Notes: generated by a model not told the origin, from the sequence alone. 64,000 nt of DNA from Methylomonas albis (GCF_014850955.1 NZ_JACXSS010000001.1:3100001-3164000); one strand, 5' to 3'. Counted from the stretch's first letter, positions 8,826 through 20,494 are shown. Made by a program: numbers and translations.

Positions 8826-10703
8826 CTACAACTCGATTCGAATACCCACTTCAATTACTTGATCAACTGGCAACCTGAAATATTCAATGGCACTGGAGGC
8901 GTTGTGAAGTAAAAATCGGAATAGTGCCCGTCGCCATTTCGGCATAGGACTTTTTCTGCGAAAAGACACTTTTTCACTTCCCACAAAAAAGGAAGCTAGT
9001 TTCTCATCAATCACTAACCCTTCGTTTCGGCAGAGATGTAATGCCCGGCGCAAGTCTGGCTGGTCCATAAAGCCAAAGTAGAGTTTGACGCGAAAGAAAT
9101 TACGTTCGTCGCCAAACACGCGAACTTTAAGACGGTTGGCTTCGTCGACGTAGGGCTCTTCTTTAGTAACCATGGTTAACACGATAATCTGCTCGTGTAA
9201 CACCCGGTTATGCTCCAGATTATGCATCAATACCTGTGGAACCCCATGCAAGGTCTTTGCTAAGTAAATAGCTGTGCCTTTGACCTTTGCTAACTGTCCC
9301 GCCTGTATTTTTTGTTCGAGTTCCTCGAACAAAACCCTTTTTTCGTCCATTTTCTTGGCTAAGAGTGCTCGCCCTTTGATCCAAGTGGTAAATATCAGGA
9401 ATAGACCCAGCCCAACTGTGAGCGGCAACCAGCCGCCTTCCGGAATTTTTAAGGAATTAGCCAGGAAATACAGAACGTCTAATGTCAAAAACGTGGCTAA
9501 AAAAGTGGTGCTGGTAGCAGTGTTCCATTTCCACAATTTCTGAATAACGATAAAAGCTAACATCGTCGTAGTAATCATAGTGCCTGTGACTGCCAGACCA
9601 TACGCATTCGCAAGTGCGCTGGATGACTTAAAGCTAATCACCAGAATAAAGACTGAAGCCATCAGCAGCCAATTGACAGCCGGAATGTACACCTGGCCCA
9701 TTTCATCACCCGAGGTGTGCTGGATTTCCATACGAGGGGAATATCCCAGCTGAATGGCCTGCCTGGTCAGCGAAAATGCTCCGGAGATCACCGCCTGAGA
9801 AGCGATTACAGTGGCGAAGGTAGCCAGAATTAGCAAAGGGTAGAGAGCCCAAGTGGGTGCCAGTAAATAAAAAGGATTTTCTATCGCCGACGGGTTGCCA
9901 ATCAACAGCGCTCCCTGACCGAAATAATTCAACAACAATGCAGGAAACACGAAACTAAACCACGCAAATCGAATGGGCTTCAATCCAAAATGCCCCATAT
10001 CCGCGTAAAGCGCCTCAGCTCCTGTAATGGCGAGGACAACGGAACCCATGATAAGAAAGCCTTTCCAGCCTTCTTCGAGCAACAGTTGAATTCCCCAAAT
10101 AGGGTTGACAGCTTTAAGTACGGCTGGCTCTTGGATGATATTTATTGCTCCCAGGACCGCTAAAGTTAAAAACCAAAAACACATTATCGGCGCAAATAGT
10201 TTCCCGACGGCCTCTGTTCCTCTCGCTTGAATGGCAAACAATACGCCTAACACCAGGATGGTGGTGGGTAATACATACGCGTCTAACTTTGGGGCGATAA
10301 TTTCCAAGCCCTCGACCGCGCTTAACACGGAAATGGCCGGCGTAATAATACTATCTCCGTAAAACAGTACCGTGCCAATCAACCCAATCGTGATGATCCT
10401 GTTAGTTTTTTGATTGTCATTTTTGGCAGTCTGTAAGGCCAGTGCGAGCAGCGCCATAATGCCGCCTTCGCCTTTATTGTCTGCTCTCATGATGAAAATT
10501 GCGTATTTCGTAGCAACCACCAGAGTGAGCGACCAGAAAACCAGCGATAACACGCCAAGTATATGGGGTATGTCCGTAGTCAAACCATTATGGAATACTT
10601 CCTTAATCGCATACAAAGGACTGGTGCCGATATCGCCAAATACAACGCCTATGGCACTCAGCGTTAACCCGGTAAATTGAGAAGACTTGATATTTTCAGA
10701 CAT
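8826..10703 (-). CDS. kup: Low-affinity potassium transporter Kup
   Basis: 625 residues, close to the usual 620-630. The N-terminal signature GVVFGDIGTSPLYAIKEVF is diagnostic of KUP/HAK/KT transporters. About 12 membrane helices follow to near residue 440, then a cytoplasmic C-terminal domain (RVKLYFGFMDQPDLRRAL). It imports K+ with protons at the inner membrane. The ATG at 10703 is chosen; an in-frame TTG at 10718 has a slightly better spaced purine stretch and cannot be excluded. It is divergent from the high-affinity kdp operon, separated by 440 bases. Confidence 0.93.
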   Translation of the reverse strand: MSENIKSSQFTGLTLSAIGVVFGDIGTSPLYAIKEVFHNGLTTDIPHILGVLSLVFWSLTLVVATKYAIFIMRADNKGEGGIMALLALALQTAKNDNQKTNRIITIGLIGTVLFYGDSIITPAISVLSAVEGLEIIAPKLDAYVLPTTILVLGVLFAIQARGTEAVGKLFAPIMCFWFLTLAVLGAINIIQEPAVLKAVNPIWGIQLLLEEGWKGFLIMGSVVLAITGAEALYADMGHFGLKPIRFAWFSFVFPALLLNYFGQGALLIGNPSAIENPFYLLAPTWALYPLLILATFATVIASQAVISGAFSLTRQAIQLGYSPRMEIQHTSGDEMGQVYIPAVNWLLMASVFILVISFKSSSALANAYGLAVTGTMITTTMLAFIVIQKLWKWNTATSTTFLATFLTLDVLYFLANSLKIPEGGWLPLTVGLGLFLIFTTWIKGRALLAKKMDEKRVLFEELEQKIQAGQLAKVKGTAIYLAKTLHGVPQVLMHNLEHNRVLHEQIIVLTMVTKEEPYVDEANRLKVRVFGDERNFFRVKLYFGFMDQPDLRRALHLCRNEGLVIDEKLASFFVGSEKVSFRRKSPMPKWRRALFRFLLHNASSAIEYFRLPVDQVIEVGIRIEL

Positions 10704-11010
10704 GATGCTAATCGACAACCCTGGCCTTGTTAGCTCATTACCCTGGTTAAGCAGGGCAAAGTAGATCGAGCTATGGAATAAAAAATAAGGCGCGACTATA
10801 TCGACTATCGTCTAAAAAATTTGTAAAAATTCGGCAATTCACGAGCCAGCCACGAACAGCTTGAAGAAGCGCATCATTCGCGATTGGTTCGGTTCGTAAA
10901 GTCGCCAAAAGCTTGGTTGGACATTTGTCCTGTTTAATCTGACGAATTTTGGCTTTACCCAGCCAATCCCCCCATTGGGTTTTACCTTTTCTTAACGACC
11001 AACCCGGGAA

Positions 11011-11034
11011 TTTTTACGACATTTTTATCCGCCA
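11011..11034 (+). promoter_or_regulatory. Candidate KdpE operator / kdp promoter region
   Basis: A T-rich double motif, TTTTTACGACATTTTTATCC, lies about 110-130 bases before kdpF. The E. coli KdpE site is a similar run of T-tracts ending in a C/G-rich edge. The match is by eye only. The whole kup-kdpF gap (10704-11143) should hold both divergent promoters; no riboswitch-like fold is apparent. Confidence 0.3.
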
Positions 11035-11143
11035 ATCGGTAGATTGTGTCCCAGGCGATCTGAAACGCATCAACCGACACTTGGGTCGGTGCCAACACTC
11101 GCCAAATTCGAAAATTGTTTGCACTTCCTCACAGGAGGTCTAT

Positions 11144-11233
11144 ATGAGCGGGATTTATCTATTAAGCGGCGGCTTGGCGCTGCTGGTGTTTGTATATCTG
11201 GTGGTCGCTTTGTTTTATCCGGAGAAATTCTGA
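11144..11233 (+). CDS. kdpF: KdpF, small subunit of the Kdp K+-ATPase
   Basis: 29 residues, the same size as E. coli KdpF, forming one membrane helix ([19 protein letters not shown]). A perfect AGGAGG precedes the ATG at 11144. The stop codon overlaps the kdpA start by one base (TGATG). KdpF stabilises the KdpABC complex in the inner membrane. Position, size and the terminal YPEKF motif make the assignment secure even though the gene is very short. Confidence 0.92.
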   Translation: MSGIYLLSGGLALLVFVYLVVALFYPEKF

Positions 11234-13041
11234 TGAACGAAACCGGCTTCCTACAAATTTTTTTCTATCTGCTGGCCTTACTCCTGTTGAGCAAGCCGCT
11301 GGGTACGTACATGGCACGGGTGTATCAAGACGAATCCATCGTCGCCAACACTTGGTTTGCCGGGCTTGAGCGCTGGCTGTATCAGCTGTGCGGCGTCGAG
11401 GCCGATCAAGATATGCGCTGGCAGCAATATGCGGGTGCTTTGCTGATTTTTAACTTGCTCGGTCTGCTAGTCGTTTACGCGCTACAAACTTGCCAAGACC
11501 TATTGCCACTAAATCCGCAGGCTTTACCGGCGATCAGCACTGACTCAGCTTTAAATACCGCCATCAGTTTTGCCACCAACACCAATTGGCAAGGTTATGC
11601 CGGTGAAGCCAGCATGAGTTATCTCACGCAAATGCTGGGTTTATCCGTACAGAACTTTTTGTCGGCAGCCAGCGGTATGGCAGTGTTAGTAGCTCTGATA
11701 CGTGGTTTCAGCCGCCGTAACACCCACACTATCGGCAATTTCTGGGTGGATATGACGCGCTCAACCTTGTATATCCTGCTGCCGTTGTCGTTGCTGCTGG
11801 CCGTCGTCCTGGTCGGGCAAGGCGTGGTGCAAACCTTTGATCGCTATGCCACTGTCAAGCTGCAAGAACCGCTGACTTACTCGGTACCAGCGCTTGATGC
11901 GGATGGACACGCTGTTCTGGATGCACAAGGTCAACCCGTCACTCAAACCCAGCAAAGCCAGGAACAAATCCTGGCCTTGGGACCGGCGGCATCACAAATT
12001 GCTATCAAGCAGCTCGGTACTAACGGCGGCGGATTTTTCAATGCTAACTCGGCGCATCCTTACGAAAATCCCACACCGCTAAGCAATTTTTTGGAAATGC
12101 TCGCCATCCTGTTAATCCCCGCCGCGCTGTGCCATACCTTCGGCTTTCTGGTCGGCGATAGCCGGCAAGGCTGGGCGCTGTTGGCAGCAATGACGCTGGT
12201 GTTTGTCGCGTTGATTTTCGTCACCGTATCGGCAGAGCAAAACGGCAATCCGGCACTGACCACATTGGGCGTGGATCAAGCCTCTTCCGTTCAGCAAACC
12301 GGCGGCAATATGGAAGGCAAAGAAATCCGCTTCGGTATCGTCAATTCCGGGCTATGGGCAGTCGCCACTACCGCCGCCTCCAACGGTTCGGTGAACGCCA
12401 TGCACGACTCTTTCACCCCCATCGGCGGGATGGTGCCGATGTGGTTGATACAGCTGGGCGAAGTGATCTTCGGCGGCGTCGGCTCTGGCCTTTACGGCAT
12501 GCTGGTATTCGCGCTGGTCGCAGTGTTTATCGCCGGCTTGATGATAGGCCGCACCCCGGAATATTTGGGCAAAAAAATCGAAGCTTTCGAGATGCAGATG
12601 GCCGCAGTGATTATTCTGATACCCCCGCTGCTGGTATTGGGCGGTACGGCACTCGCACTTATGAGCGAGGCTGGCAAAGCATCCATCTTTAACCCCGGCG
12701 CCCACGGCTTTAGCGAAGTGCTCTACGCACTGTCCTCCGCAGGCAATAACAATGGTAGCGCCTTCGCCGGCTTATCGGCCAATGTGCCGTTTTATAACTA
12801 CCTGCTCGGCCTGGCCATGCTGGTATCGCGTTACGGGCTGATGATTCCGGTATTAGCTATCGCCGGCTCGCTGGCCGCTAAAAAACACGTACCGGTCGGC
12901 CCCGGCACCTTGCCGACCCATACGCCCTTGTTCGCGGTGTTGCTGATTATCACGGTGTTAATGGTCGGCGCGTTGACCTTTGTTCCGGCGCTGGCCTTGG
13001 GCCCTATCGTTGAGCAGCTGCACATGCTCGCTCATTCTTGA
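11233..13041 (+). CDS. kdpA: KdpA, K+-translocating subunit of the Kdp ATPase
   Basis: 602 residues, somewhat longer than the E. coli protein (557). The start is the ATG overlapping the kdpF stop; the frame extends further upstream but reads through kdpF in another frame. The four pore-loop regions are recognisable: [50 protein letters not shown] and [13 protein letters not shown]. Ten or so membrane helices. It forms the selectivity filter and K+ path of the high-affinity pump. Confidence 0.95.
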   Translation: MNETGFLQIFFYLLALLLLSKPLGTYMARVYQDESIVANTWFAGLERWLYQLCGVEADQDMRWQQYAGALLIFNLLGLLVVYALQTCQDLLPLNPQALPAISTDSALNTAISFATNTNWQGYAGEASMSYLTQMLGLSVQNFLSAASGMAVLVALIRGFSRRNTHTIGNFWVDMTRSTLYILLPLSLLLAVVLVGQGVVQTFDRYATVKLQEPLTYSVPALDADGHAVLDAQGQPVTQTQQSQEQILALGPAASQIAIKQLGTNGGGFFNANSAHPYENPTPLSNFLEMLAILLIPAALCHTFGFLVGDSRQGWALLAAMTLVFVALIFVTVSAEQNGNPALTTLGVDQASSVQQTGGNMEGKEIRFGIVNSGLWAVATTAASNGSVNAMHDSFTPIGGMVPMWLIQLGEVIFGGVGSGLYGMLVFALVAVFIAGLMIGRTPEYLGKKIEAFEMQMAAVIILIPPLLVLGGTALALMSEAGKASIFNPGAHGFSEVLYALSSAGNNNGSAFAGLSANVPFYNYLLGLAMLVSRYGLMIPVLAIAGSLAAKKHVPVGPGTLPTHTPLFAVLLIITVLMVGALTFVPALALGPIVEQLHMLAHS

Positions 13042-13060
13042 TTTCCTAGCAGGTAAGCAT

Positions 13061-15133
13061 ATGACACACAAAGCGCTCTCTTCTTCTTTATTCGACCCTG
13101 ACCTGCTCAAACAAGCGGTTTGGGAAGCCTTTAAAAAACTGACGCCGCAGCAACAATGGAAAAATCCGGTGATGTTTGTCGTTTATCTGGGCAGCCTGCT
13201 AACTACGCTGTTGTGGCTGCAAGCTTTGGCCGGTGATAGCGAAGAACCGGCTGGCTTTATATTAACCATCACTATCTGGTTATGGTTTACCGTGCTGTTC
13301 GCCAATTTTGCCGAAGCCGCCGCGGAGGGCCGCAGCAAGGCCCAAGCGGCCTTCTTGCGCACCGCCAAACGCGATATTGCCGCCAAGAAGCTGGATGAAC
13401 CGCGTTACGGCAGCAATTATTCGAAAATCGCCGGCTCCAATTTGGTAAAAGGCGATGTGGTGCTGATCGAAGCCGGCGATTTCGTCCCCGGCGATGGCGA
13501 TGTCATCGAAGGTGTGGCCTCGGTGGACGAAAGCGCCATCACCGGCGAAAGCGCGCCGGTGATCCGTGAATCGGGCGGTGACTTTAGCTCAGTCACCGGC
13601 GGCACTCGCGTACTATCGGACTGGCTAGTGGTGCGGATTTCCGCCAACCCCGGCGAAACCTTTCTGGACCGGATGATTTCCATGGTCGAAGGCGCGAAAC
13701 GGCAGAAAACCCCGAATGAGATTGCCTTGACCATCTTGCTGGTCGCGCTAACCCTGGTGTTTTTAATGGCGACGGTGACTTTACTACCCTTCTCTCTCTA
13801 CAGCGTGGAAACAGCCGGCGCGGGGCGGCCTATTTCGATCACCGTACTGGTGGCCTTGTTGGTTTGTTTGATTCCCACCACCATAGGCGGCTTGCTGTCG
13901 GCTATCGGCGTGGCCGGGATCGGCAGGATGATGCAAAAAAACGTGATCGCCACCTCCGGCCGCGCGGTAGAAGCGGCCGGTGATGTGGATGTGTTATTGC
14001 TGGATAAAACCGGCACCATCACCCTGGGCAATAGGCAAGCCGCGGCTTTCATGCCAGCCAGGGGTATCAGCGAAACCCAGCTGGCCGATGCCGCGCAACT
14101 GGCGTCCTTGACCGACGAAACCCCGGAAGGCCGCAGCATCGTGGTGCTGGCCAAACAAAAGTTCGGTTTGCGCGAGCGCGATGTGCAATCCCTGGGCGCG
14201 ACCTTCATCCACTTCAGCGCCCAAACCCGGATGAGCGGGGTCAATCTGCACGGTCGGCAAATTCGTAAAGGTGCGGAGGACGCGATTCGACAGTATGTTA
14301 CCGAGCAAGGCGGCGGCTTTCCCGACGAAATCCAAAAAATGGTAGTCGATGTGGCCAGACGCGGCAGTACGCCGCTAGTGGTGGCTGATGGCAAACAGGC
14401 TCTGGGCGTGATCGAATTGAAAGACATCGTCAAGGGTGGTATCAAGGAACGCTTTATCGAACTGCGGCAGATGGGTATCAAAACCATCATGATCACCGGC
14501 GACAATCGCCTGACTGCGGCTGCAATAGCTGCAGAAGCCGGGGTCGACGACTTTTTGGCCGAAGCCACGCCGGAAGCCAAGTTGGCCTTGATTCGGCAAC
14601 ATCAGGCGGACGGCAGATTGGTAGCTATGACTGGCGACGGCACTAACGATGCGCCGGCACTGGCCCAAGCCGATGTGGCGGTAGCGATGAACAGCGGCAC
14701 CCAGGCCGCCAAGGAAGCCGGCAATATGGTCGATCTGGATTCCAACCCAACCAAGCTAATCGAAATCGTCGAGACCGGCAAACAGATGTTGATGACTCGC
14801 GGGGCGTTGACCACCTTTAGCGTGGCCAACGACGTGGCAAAATATTTCGCCATCATCCCCGCTGCGTTTGCCACCACCTATCCGGCGTTGAACGTGTTAA
14901 ACGTGATGGGCCTGGCGACGCCGGCCAGCGCAATATTGTCAGCCGTCATTTTTAATGCACTGATAATTATCGCCTTGATTCCACTAGCCTTGAAGGGTAT
15001 TAAATATAAACCGGTAGGCGCCGAGAAACTGTTACAAAACAATTTATTGGTCTACGGGGTCGGCGGATTGCTGGTACCGTTTATAGGCATTAAGGCGATT
15101 GATTTAGTTCTGGTAACGATGAATCTGGTGTAA
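13061..15133 (+). CDS. kdpB: KdpB, P-type ATPase catalytic subunit
   Basis: 690 residues, normal for the family. P-type ATPase motifs are intact: [10 protein letters not shown] (actuator), the phosphorylation site [12 protein letters not shown] with the aspartate near residue 315, the nucleotide-binding and [10 protein letters not shown] regions, and the hinge [15 protein letters not shown]. The start is the ATG at 13061 behind AGGTAAGCAT, 19 bases after kdpA; the frame continues upstream inside kdpA. It hydrolyses ATP to drive K+ uptake through KdpA. Confidence 0.96.
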   Translation: MTHKALSSSLFDPDLLKQAVWEAFKKLTPQQQWKNPVMFVVYLGSLLTTLLWLQALAGDSEEPAGFILTITIWLWFTVLFANFAEAAAEGRSKAQAAFLRTAKRDIAAKKLDEPRYGSNYSKIAGSNLVKGDVVLIEAGDFVPGDGDVIEGVASVDESAITGESAPVIRESGGDFSSVTGGTRVLSDWLVVRISANPGETFLDRMISMVEGAKRQKTPNEIALTILLVALTLVFLMATVTLLPFSLYSVETAGAGRPISITVLVALLVCLIPTTIGGLLSAIGVAGIGRMMQKNVIATSGRAVEAAGDVDVLLLDKTGTITLGNRQAAAFMPARGISETQLADAAQLASLTDETPEGRSIVVLAKQKFGLRERDVQSLGATFIHFSAQTRMSGVNLHGRQIRKGAEDAIRQYVTEQGGGFPDEIQKMVVDVARRGSTPLVVADGKQALGVIELKDIVKGGIKERFIELRQMGIKTIMITGDNRLTAAAIAAEAGVDDFLAEATPEAKLALIRQHQADGRLVAMTGDGTNDAPALAQADVAVAMNSGTQAAKEAGNMVDLDSNPTKLIEIVETGKQMLMTRGALTTFSVANDVAKYFAIIPAAFATTYPALNVLNVMGLATPASAILSAVIFNALIIIALIPLALKGIKYKPVGAEKLLQNNLLVYGVGGLLVPFIGIKAIDLVLVTMNLV

Positions 15134-15144
15134 GGGAGCAGAAC

Positions 15145-15735
15145 ATGACGACTTATTTCAAACCAGCCGCGACGCTGTTGTTGCTGATGACATTAATCAC
15201 CGGCGGCCTCTATCCGGCATTGGTGACCCTGATAGCGCAAACCGTTTTTCCAGCCCAAGCCAACGGTAGCCTGATACACGATAAATTAGGCCAAGCCATA
15301 GGCTCGGTTCTAATCGGTCAAGGCTTTAGTGAACCGCAATATTTTTGGAGCCGGCCGTCGGCAACCGCACCCTACCCTTACAATGCGGCCGCTTCCGGCG
15401 GTTCCAATCTCGGCCCGACCAATCCGGCTTTAAGGGATGCGGTCACCCAGCGCATTCAGGCCTTGCAGCAACTCGACTCTGGCAATCATGCGCCGGTGCC
15501 TGTGGATTTGATCACCGCATCCGCCAGCGGCTTAGATCCGCACATCAGCATTGCGGCGGCCAATTACCAAATCAAGCGCGTGGCCAAAGCCCGCAAATTG
15601 CCGGAAAGCGTCGTTCGGAATTTGGTCGAATCGCATACCCAGCCTAGACAATGGCGGGTGTTCGGCGAACCCAGGGTGAATGTCTTAGGCTTAAATCTGG
15701 CTTTGGACGCCGCTGCGCAACCTGCTCAGCCATGA
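15145..15735 (+). CDS. kdpC: KdpC, accessory subunit of the Kdp ATPase
   Basis: 196 residues, with one N-terminal membrane helix ([20 protein letters not shown]) and a periplasmic domain carrying the family signatures [21 protein letters not shown] and [24 protein letters not shown] precedes the ATG. The stop overlaps the kdpD start as ATGA (15732-15735), so the sensor kinase is translationally coupled to the pump. Confidence 0.95.
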   Translation: MTTYFKPAATLLLLMTLITGGLYPALVTLIAQTVFPAQANGSLIHDKLGQAIGSVLIGQGFSEPQYFWSRPSATAPYPYNAAASGGSNLGPTNPALRDAVTQRIQALQQLDSGNHAPVPVDLITASASGLDPHISIAAANYQIKRVAKARKLPESVVRNLVESHTQPRQWRVFGEPRVNVLGLNLALDAAAQPAQP

Positions 15736-18470
15736 ACGAACCACGCCAGGACCCCGACCAACTACTGGCCCGCGTCGAACGCGACGAAGCCAAGGCCAAA
15801 CGCGGCCGCCTGAAGATTTTTTTCGGCGCGGCGGCCGGGGTCGGGAAAAGCTATGCCATGTTGCTGGCGGCACGGGAACGGCGCGCAGAAAATCTCGATG
15901 TGATAGTCGGCTTGCTGGAAACCCATGGTCGCGCCGACACCGAAGCGCTGTTGGCAGGCTTGGAAATCCTCCCAACCCGCAAGATCGACTACAAAGGCGC
16001 CGTGTTACAGGAGTTTGATATTGATGCGGCCCTAAAACGCCGGCCGGCCATCATACTGGTTGACGAACTGGCGCATACCAACGCCCCCGGCTCGCGCCAC
16101 CCGAAACGCTGGCAAGATATTCGCGAATTGCTGGAAGCCGGGATTGATGTGTATACCGCGCTGAACGTGCAACATCTGGAAAGCCTGAACGACGACGTCG
16201 GCCAGATTGCCGGCGTCCGCATCTGGGAAACCGTGCCGGACACGGTATTCGAGTGCGCCGATGAAGTGGAACTGGTCGATTTGCCGCCGGACGAATTGTT
16301 ACTGCGCTTGAAAGAAGGCAAAGTCTATTTGCCTCAACAAGCCGAACACGCGATTCAGCATTTTTTCCGCAAGGGCAATCTGATTGCCCTGCGCGAACTG
16401 GCATTGCGACAAACCACCAATCGCGTCGATGCACAGATGTTGGATTATCGCGAAGACAACGCCATTCGCGAAGTCTGGCAGGTCAATGAACGGCTGATGG
16501 TATGCATAGGTCCGAATGTGCTGGCCGAGCGCCTGGTCAGAGCCGGCAAACGCTTGGCGACCAGTCTACGTACGGCCTGGATCGCGGTGTATGTCGAAAC
16601 CCCGGAATTAGCGCGCTTGCCCGCGGAAAAGCGCGACGGCATCCTGCGGGTATTAAGGCTGGCGGAACAACTGGGTGCCGAAACAGTGACGCTCAGCGCG
16701 CCGGAGATGAGCGAAGCACTGATTCGCTTTGCCCGCGAGCGCAATATCAACAAGATTGTGGTCGGTAAACCCAGCCGGCGCGGCTGGCGGCGCTGGCTGC
16801 TGGGTTCGGTGGTGGATGTGCTGATCAGCCACGCCCACAATATCAATATTTACCTGCTGGGCAGCCCGCACATGGGCGAACGCGAGGAACTGGAAGCCGA
16901 GCTGTCTTTATTCAAGAAATCACCCCTGCCCGGCCTGCGGCAACGCATTCCCAGTAAAACTCGCCGACGCTATCGCGGCTATCTGTGGGCGATGGCAACG
17001 ACTTTGCTCTGCACCGCAGTGGGCAAAATGCTGTTCGGCAAGGTAGAACTGGCCAATGTGGTGATGGTGTATTTACTCGGTGTGGTATTCATCGCTACCC
17101 GCTTCGGCCGGGGACCGTCGGTGTTGGCGTCCTTACTCAGCGTCGGCGTATTCGATGTGCTATTCGTGCGGCCTTTCTACAGCCTGTCGGTAGCCGACGG
17201 TGAGTATCTGATTACCTTGCTAGCGATGCTGGTGGTGGCTATCGTCATCAGCAATCTGATGGTCAATGTGCGCGCGCAAGCCAAGGTCGCCGCGCATCGG
17301 GAACGCCGTGCCGCCGCCTTATACGCCATGAGTAAAGAGCTGGCGGTGGCCCAGAGCGAGGTGCAGGTGGTCGCGATAGCGGTTAAGCACTTGTACGCCG
17401 AATTCAGCAGCCGCAATGTGATTTTATTTGCCAACCCAGCCGGACGTCTGATCTACCCTAAACAACGCAGCCTGGCCCAATCCTTACGCAGCGCGGATTT
17501 GAGCGTGGCGCAGTGGGTATACGATCATAACGAAATGGCCGGACAGGGTACCCATACCTTACCCGGCAGTGCCGCGATTTATTTTCCGATTCAGGATGAC
17601 GATAAAGCCATAGGGGTGCTGGCGCTGTTACCGGTCAACTTGCGCCGAGTGTTCCTGCCGGAACAACAAAAATTGCTGGAAACCTTTTTGCGGCAGATCG
17701 GCCAAGCCGTGGCGCGGCTACGTTTTTCCGAACAAGCCAAGCTGTCGCAGATGCAAATCGAGGCGGAACGGCTACGCAACTCGCTGCTGAGCGCCATTTC
17801 ACACGATTTACGCACACCGTTGGCAACAATAATCGGCTCAGCCAGCGCATTGGTCGAAGACGAAGGACATTTACAAACCCAGCACCGCTTAGAGCTCAGC
17901 CGCGCCATCTATGACGAAGCCGAACGCATGGCCAATTTGGTGAATAATATTCTGGACATGGCCAGACTCGACGCCGGCGTGGTGGAATTAAACAAGCAGT
18001 GGCATCCTGTCGAAGAAATCATCGGCACAGTCCTGACCCGCTTGCAAAAACATCTAAGCGGTCGCAAGGTCAGTGTCACCTTGCCGCCTGGCATTCCGCT
18101 GGTATTTGTCGATGCGGTGATGATCGAACAAGTGCTGATTAATCTACTGGAAAACGCCTTGCGCTATACCGCTACGAATACCGAACTGGAAGTGCTTGCC
18201 AAAAACGTGGGTAAGACGATGGAAATCTCGGTCGCCGATCACGGCCCAGGTATTCCCAAAGGCTTGGAGGACAGATTGTTCGAAAAATTTTACCAAGCCC
18301 GGCATGAATCGGCGCAAAGCGGCGTCGGCTTGGGGCTGGCGATTTGCCGGGCCATTGTCGAGGTCCATGGCGGCCGGATTCGCGCCAAAAACAGAGTGGG
18401 CGGCGGCGCGATATTTACCTTCACGCTGCCCACAGACGAACTACCACCCTCTATGGAGCCGGAGGAATGA
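15732..18470 (+). CDS. kdpD: KdpD, osmosensitive K+ channel sensor histidine kinase
   Basis: 912 residues, full length. Order: N-terminal KdpD domain with a Walker A motif ([15 protein letters not shown]), a second motif ([14 protein letters not shown]), a universal-stress-like domain (about 250-370), four membrane helices (about 415-515), a GAF-like region, the HisKA helix with [16 protein letters not shown] (His near 689) and a C-terminal ATPase with [10 protein letters not shown] and DHGPGIPKG. It senses low K+ or osmotic/ionic stress and phosphorylates KdpE. The start is the ATG overlapping the kdpC stop. Confidence 0.95.
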   Translation: MNEPRQDPDQLLARVERDEAKAKRGRLKIFFGAAAGVGKSYAMLLAARERRAENLDVIVGLLETHGRADTEALLAGLEILPTRKIDYKGAVLQEFDIDAALKRRPAIILVDELAHTNAPGSRHPKRWQDIRELLEAGIDVYTALNVQHLESLNDDVGQIAGVRIWETVPDTVFECADEVELVDLPPDELLLRLKEGKVYLPQQAEHAIQHFFRKGNLIALRELALRQTTNRVDAQMLDYREDNAIREVWQVNERLMVCIGPNVLAERLVRAGKRLATSLRTAWIAVYVETPELARLPAEKRDGILRVLRLAEQLGAETVTLSAPEMSEALIRFARERNINKIVVGKPSRRGWRRWLLGSVVDVLISHAHNINIYLLGSPHMGEREELEAELSLFKKSPLPGLRQRIPSKTRRRYRGYLWAMATTLLCTAVGKMLFGKVELANVVMVYLLGVVFIATRFGRGPSVLASLLSVGVFDVLFVRPFYSLSVADGEYLITLLAMLVVAIVISNLMVNVRAQAKVAAHRERRAAALYAMSKELAVAQSEVQVVAIAVKHLYAEFSSRNVILFANPAGRLIYPKQRSLAQSLRSADLSVAQWVYDHNEMAGQGTHTLPGSAAIYFPIQDDDKAIGVLALLPVNLRRVFLPEQQKLLETFLRQIGQAVARLRFSEQAKLSQMQIEAERLRNSLLSAISHDLRTPLATIIGSASALVEDEGHLQTQHRLELSRAIYDEAERMANLVNNILDMARLDAGVVELNKQWHPVEEIIGTVLTRLQKHLSGRKVSVTLPPGIPLVFVDAVMIEQVLINLLENALRYTATNTELEVLAKNVGKTMEISVADHGPGIPKGLEDRLFEKFYQARHESAQSGVGLGLAICRAIVEVHGGRIRAKNRVGGGAIFTFTLPTDELPPSMEPEE

Positions 18471-18494
18471 ACGCACTCTTACCCGCTTTGCGCC

Positions 18495-19193
18495 ATGGCT
18501 AAAACCCATCCCGTTATTATCGTCATCGAAGACGATCCGCCGATCCGACGCTTTTTGCGTACCAGTCTGGCGACGCAAGACTTTGCGGTATTCGAAGCAG
18601 AGACCGGCAAACAAGGCCTGATCGAAGCCGGCGTGCGTAAACCGGATTTACTGATATTGGATTTAGGCTTACCGGATATGGATGGCGTCGACGTCATCAA
18701 GGCAGTGCGCAATTGGTCAGCCGTACCTATCATCGTGTTGTCCGCCCGTAGTAACGAGCAACAAAAAATCGACGCCTTGGACGCCGGCGCGGACGATTAT
18801 CTAACCAAGCCGTTCGGCTTTGGCGAATTGCTGGCACGCATACGGGTGGCTTTACGGCATGCCAGCCGGCCGGCGGAATATGCACAAGACGAGGTGTTTA
18901 TCGTCGATGCGCTGAAAGTGGATTTACGCAATCGAGTAGTTAGTGTCAATGACAGCGAAATTCATCTGACGCCGATTCAATACCGCTTGCTCTGCGTGCT
19001 GATCAAGCACGCCGGCAAAGTTTTGACGCATCAGCAGATTCTTAAGGAAGTTTGGGGGCCTTCGTATCAGGAAAATCCGCATTATTTGCGAATTTACATG
19101 AGCCAATTGCGGCAAAAGCTGGAAAGCGATCCGACTCAACCAAAATACCTGCTGACTGAGTCGGGCGTGGGTTATCGATTTAAAATGAACTAA
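18495..19193 (+). CDS. kdpE: KdpE, OmpR-family response regulator of kdp
   Basis: 232 residues. The receiver domain has acidic residues EDD at 12-14 and the phospho-acceptor in ILDLGLPDMDG (Asp 56), with the TKPFGFGELLARIR segment at its end. The winged-helix DNA-binding domain follows (HLTPIQYRLLCVLIKHAGKV, then RIYMSQLRQKLE). It starts 24 bases after kdpD with a poor ribosome site, so coupling to kdpD is likely. The stop codon forms the first bases of a repeat element that closes the operon. Confidence 0.95.
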   Translation: MAKTHPVIIVIEDDPPIRRFLRTSLATQDFAVFEAETGKQGLIEAGVRKPDLLILDLGLPDMDGVDVIKAVRNWSAVPIIVLSARSNEQQKIDALDAGADDYLTKPFGFGELLARIRVALRHASRPAEYAQDEVFIVDALKVDLRNRVVSVNDSEIHLTPIQYRLLCVLIKHAGKVLTHQQILKEVWGPSYQENPHYLRIYMSQLRQKLESDPTQPKYLLTESGVGYRFKMN

Positions 19194-19340
19194 GGCGATT
19201 TATGGTAATGAATGTACCCGAGCCAAGCAATTTTCCGTGGACTGAGCGGCGCCGAAGTCAACCGTTCGCTTCGGCTACGCTCAGCGAACGACATAGTTGG
19301 CATTGCCAATGGATATTAACTTTCTCAAAAATCACCTAAG
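19191..19340. repeat. Palindromic dispersed repeat, copy 1
   Basis: About 150 bases that recur, with scattered mismatches, at 53969-54140. Shared blocks include CAATTTTCCGT, GACTGAGCGG, CGCTCAGCGAACGACATA, TTGGCATTGCCAATGG and TTTCTCAAAAATCACC. The ends are imperfect inverted repeats (TAAGGCGATTTATG against the complement of AAAAATCACCTAAG). The middle is a GC-rich hairpin. It begins inside the kdpE stop codon and may end that transcript. The layout is that of a MITE or large REP-type element. Confidence 0.7.
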
Positions 19341-19381
19341 CAACACTCTCCGCCCGCTTGCTTAGTTTGCGAAAAGCCGAA

Positions 19382-20269
19382 TCAACTCCCGATTTCTACC
19401 CGGTTTCTACCGCGTTGTTTGGCTTGATACATCGCGGCATCGGCACGTTTGATCAACGATTCCGGGCTATCGCTACCTTTTAAGGTAGCAACGCCCAAAC
19501 TGGCGGTCAGATTCAACACGTCCATACCATAGGCCAAGGTATGCGATTCAATATCTGCTCGGATGCGTTCGCCTATCACCAAGGCGCCGTCGATGTCGGT
19601 ATCGCTCAGCAAGATCACAAACTCTTCGCCGCCGTAACGAAACACCGCGTCGCTGCCGCGCACGCTGTCTTTCAACCAACCGGCCAATGAAGATAAAGCC
19701 AAATCGCCACAACCGTGACCATAATCGTCGTTGATGTGCTTAAAATGATCCACATCGACAAAAATTACCGATAGATTCTGCGAGTTACGCTCAGCGCGTT
19801 TAATCTCGCGCATCAAACAATCGTTAAACGCCGTGCGGTTATTGGTTTTGGTTAACGGATCGGTAAATGCCATTTTCAACGCTTGCTGAAACAAGGTGGC
19901 ATTTCTCAATGGGTAAATCAGGCAGCACAACAGGCTTTCCAGCATTTTCAACTCGTCTTTGCCGAATCGGTTGCTGCGGGTCAATTTCAATTCGCCCAGC
20001 TGTTGATCTTCGACTTTCAACGCATAGTTGCAAGAGTGCCGCGCCATCACGCCGCGTTTGAACTCTAAATTGAAATCTTCGTTGATATATTCAAAGCCAT
20101 TATGTGGAATGGTGTTTTGAATTTTATCGCAGAAAATACTGATCAGCTCGTTGAATTCCAATGAGGTCTGCAAAGCACTACTAATATCGTAGTGATGCAA
20201 ATTGACAGCGGTAGACGCTTCAAAGGTTTTATTGCTGACAATGGCTAATTCGGCTGCTTTATCTCTCAT
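19382..20269 (-). CDS. Diguanylate cyclase (GGDEF protein)
   Basis: 295 residues. The C-terminal half is a full GGDEF domain: DPLTKTNNRTAFND, VDVDHFKHINDDYGHGCGD, the active-site loop RYGGEEFVILL near residue 210, and KRADAAMYQAKQRGRNRV. GGEEF is an accepted active variant, so it should make cyclic di-GMP. The N-terminal about 120 residues look like a degenerate GAF-like sensor (SCNYALKVEDQQLGELKL) with no membrane segment. An inhibitory RxxD motif is not seen at the usual place five residues before GGEEF. Transcribed alone. Confidence 0.88.
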   Translation of the reverse strand: MRDKAAELAIVSNKTFEASTAVNLHHYDISSALQTSLEFNELISIFCDKIQNTIPHNGFEYINEDFNLEFKRGVMARHSCNYALKVEDQQLGELKLTRSNRFGKDELKMLESLLCCLIYPLRNATLFQQALKMAFTDPLTKTNNRTAFNDCLMREIKRAERNSQNLSVIFVDVDHFKHINDDYGHGCGDLALSSLAGWLKDSVRGSDAVFRYGGEEFVILLSDTDIDGALVIGERIRADIESHTLAYGMDVLNLTASLGVATLKGSDSPESLIKRADAAMYQAKQRGRNRVEIGS

Positions 20270-20494
20270 GACGGTTCCCCGAGTCTTGAATCAAAGTTCA
20301 AGTACAAACAAGCCAGGAACATGCCAATATATAATATTTAATAAAAATCAGTTGTTTATAAAAATTCGCACCCGATTCTTACAACAAGCGGCAATTTTTC
20401 GCCACCTGTCTGCCGCCATTCATAAAAGCGGGCTCCGCCATACTAGCCGAATGGTTTAACGGCTAGCCACTCAATCGGCTCAAGCCCAAAATGC

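Noticed and set aside
12352-12705. Long antisense frames inside the kdp, macroglobulin and receptor genes
   Set aside because: They are mirror frames of strongly coding GC-rich genes and show no independent motifs.
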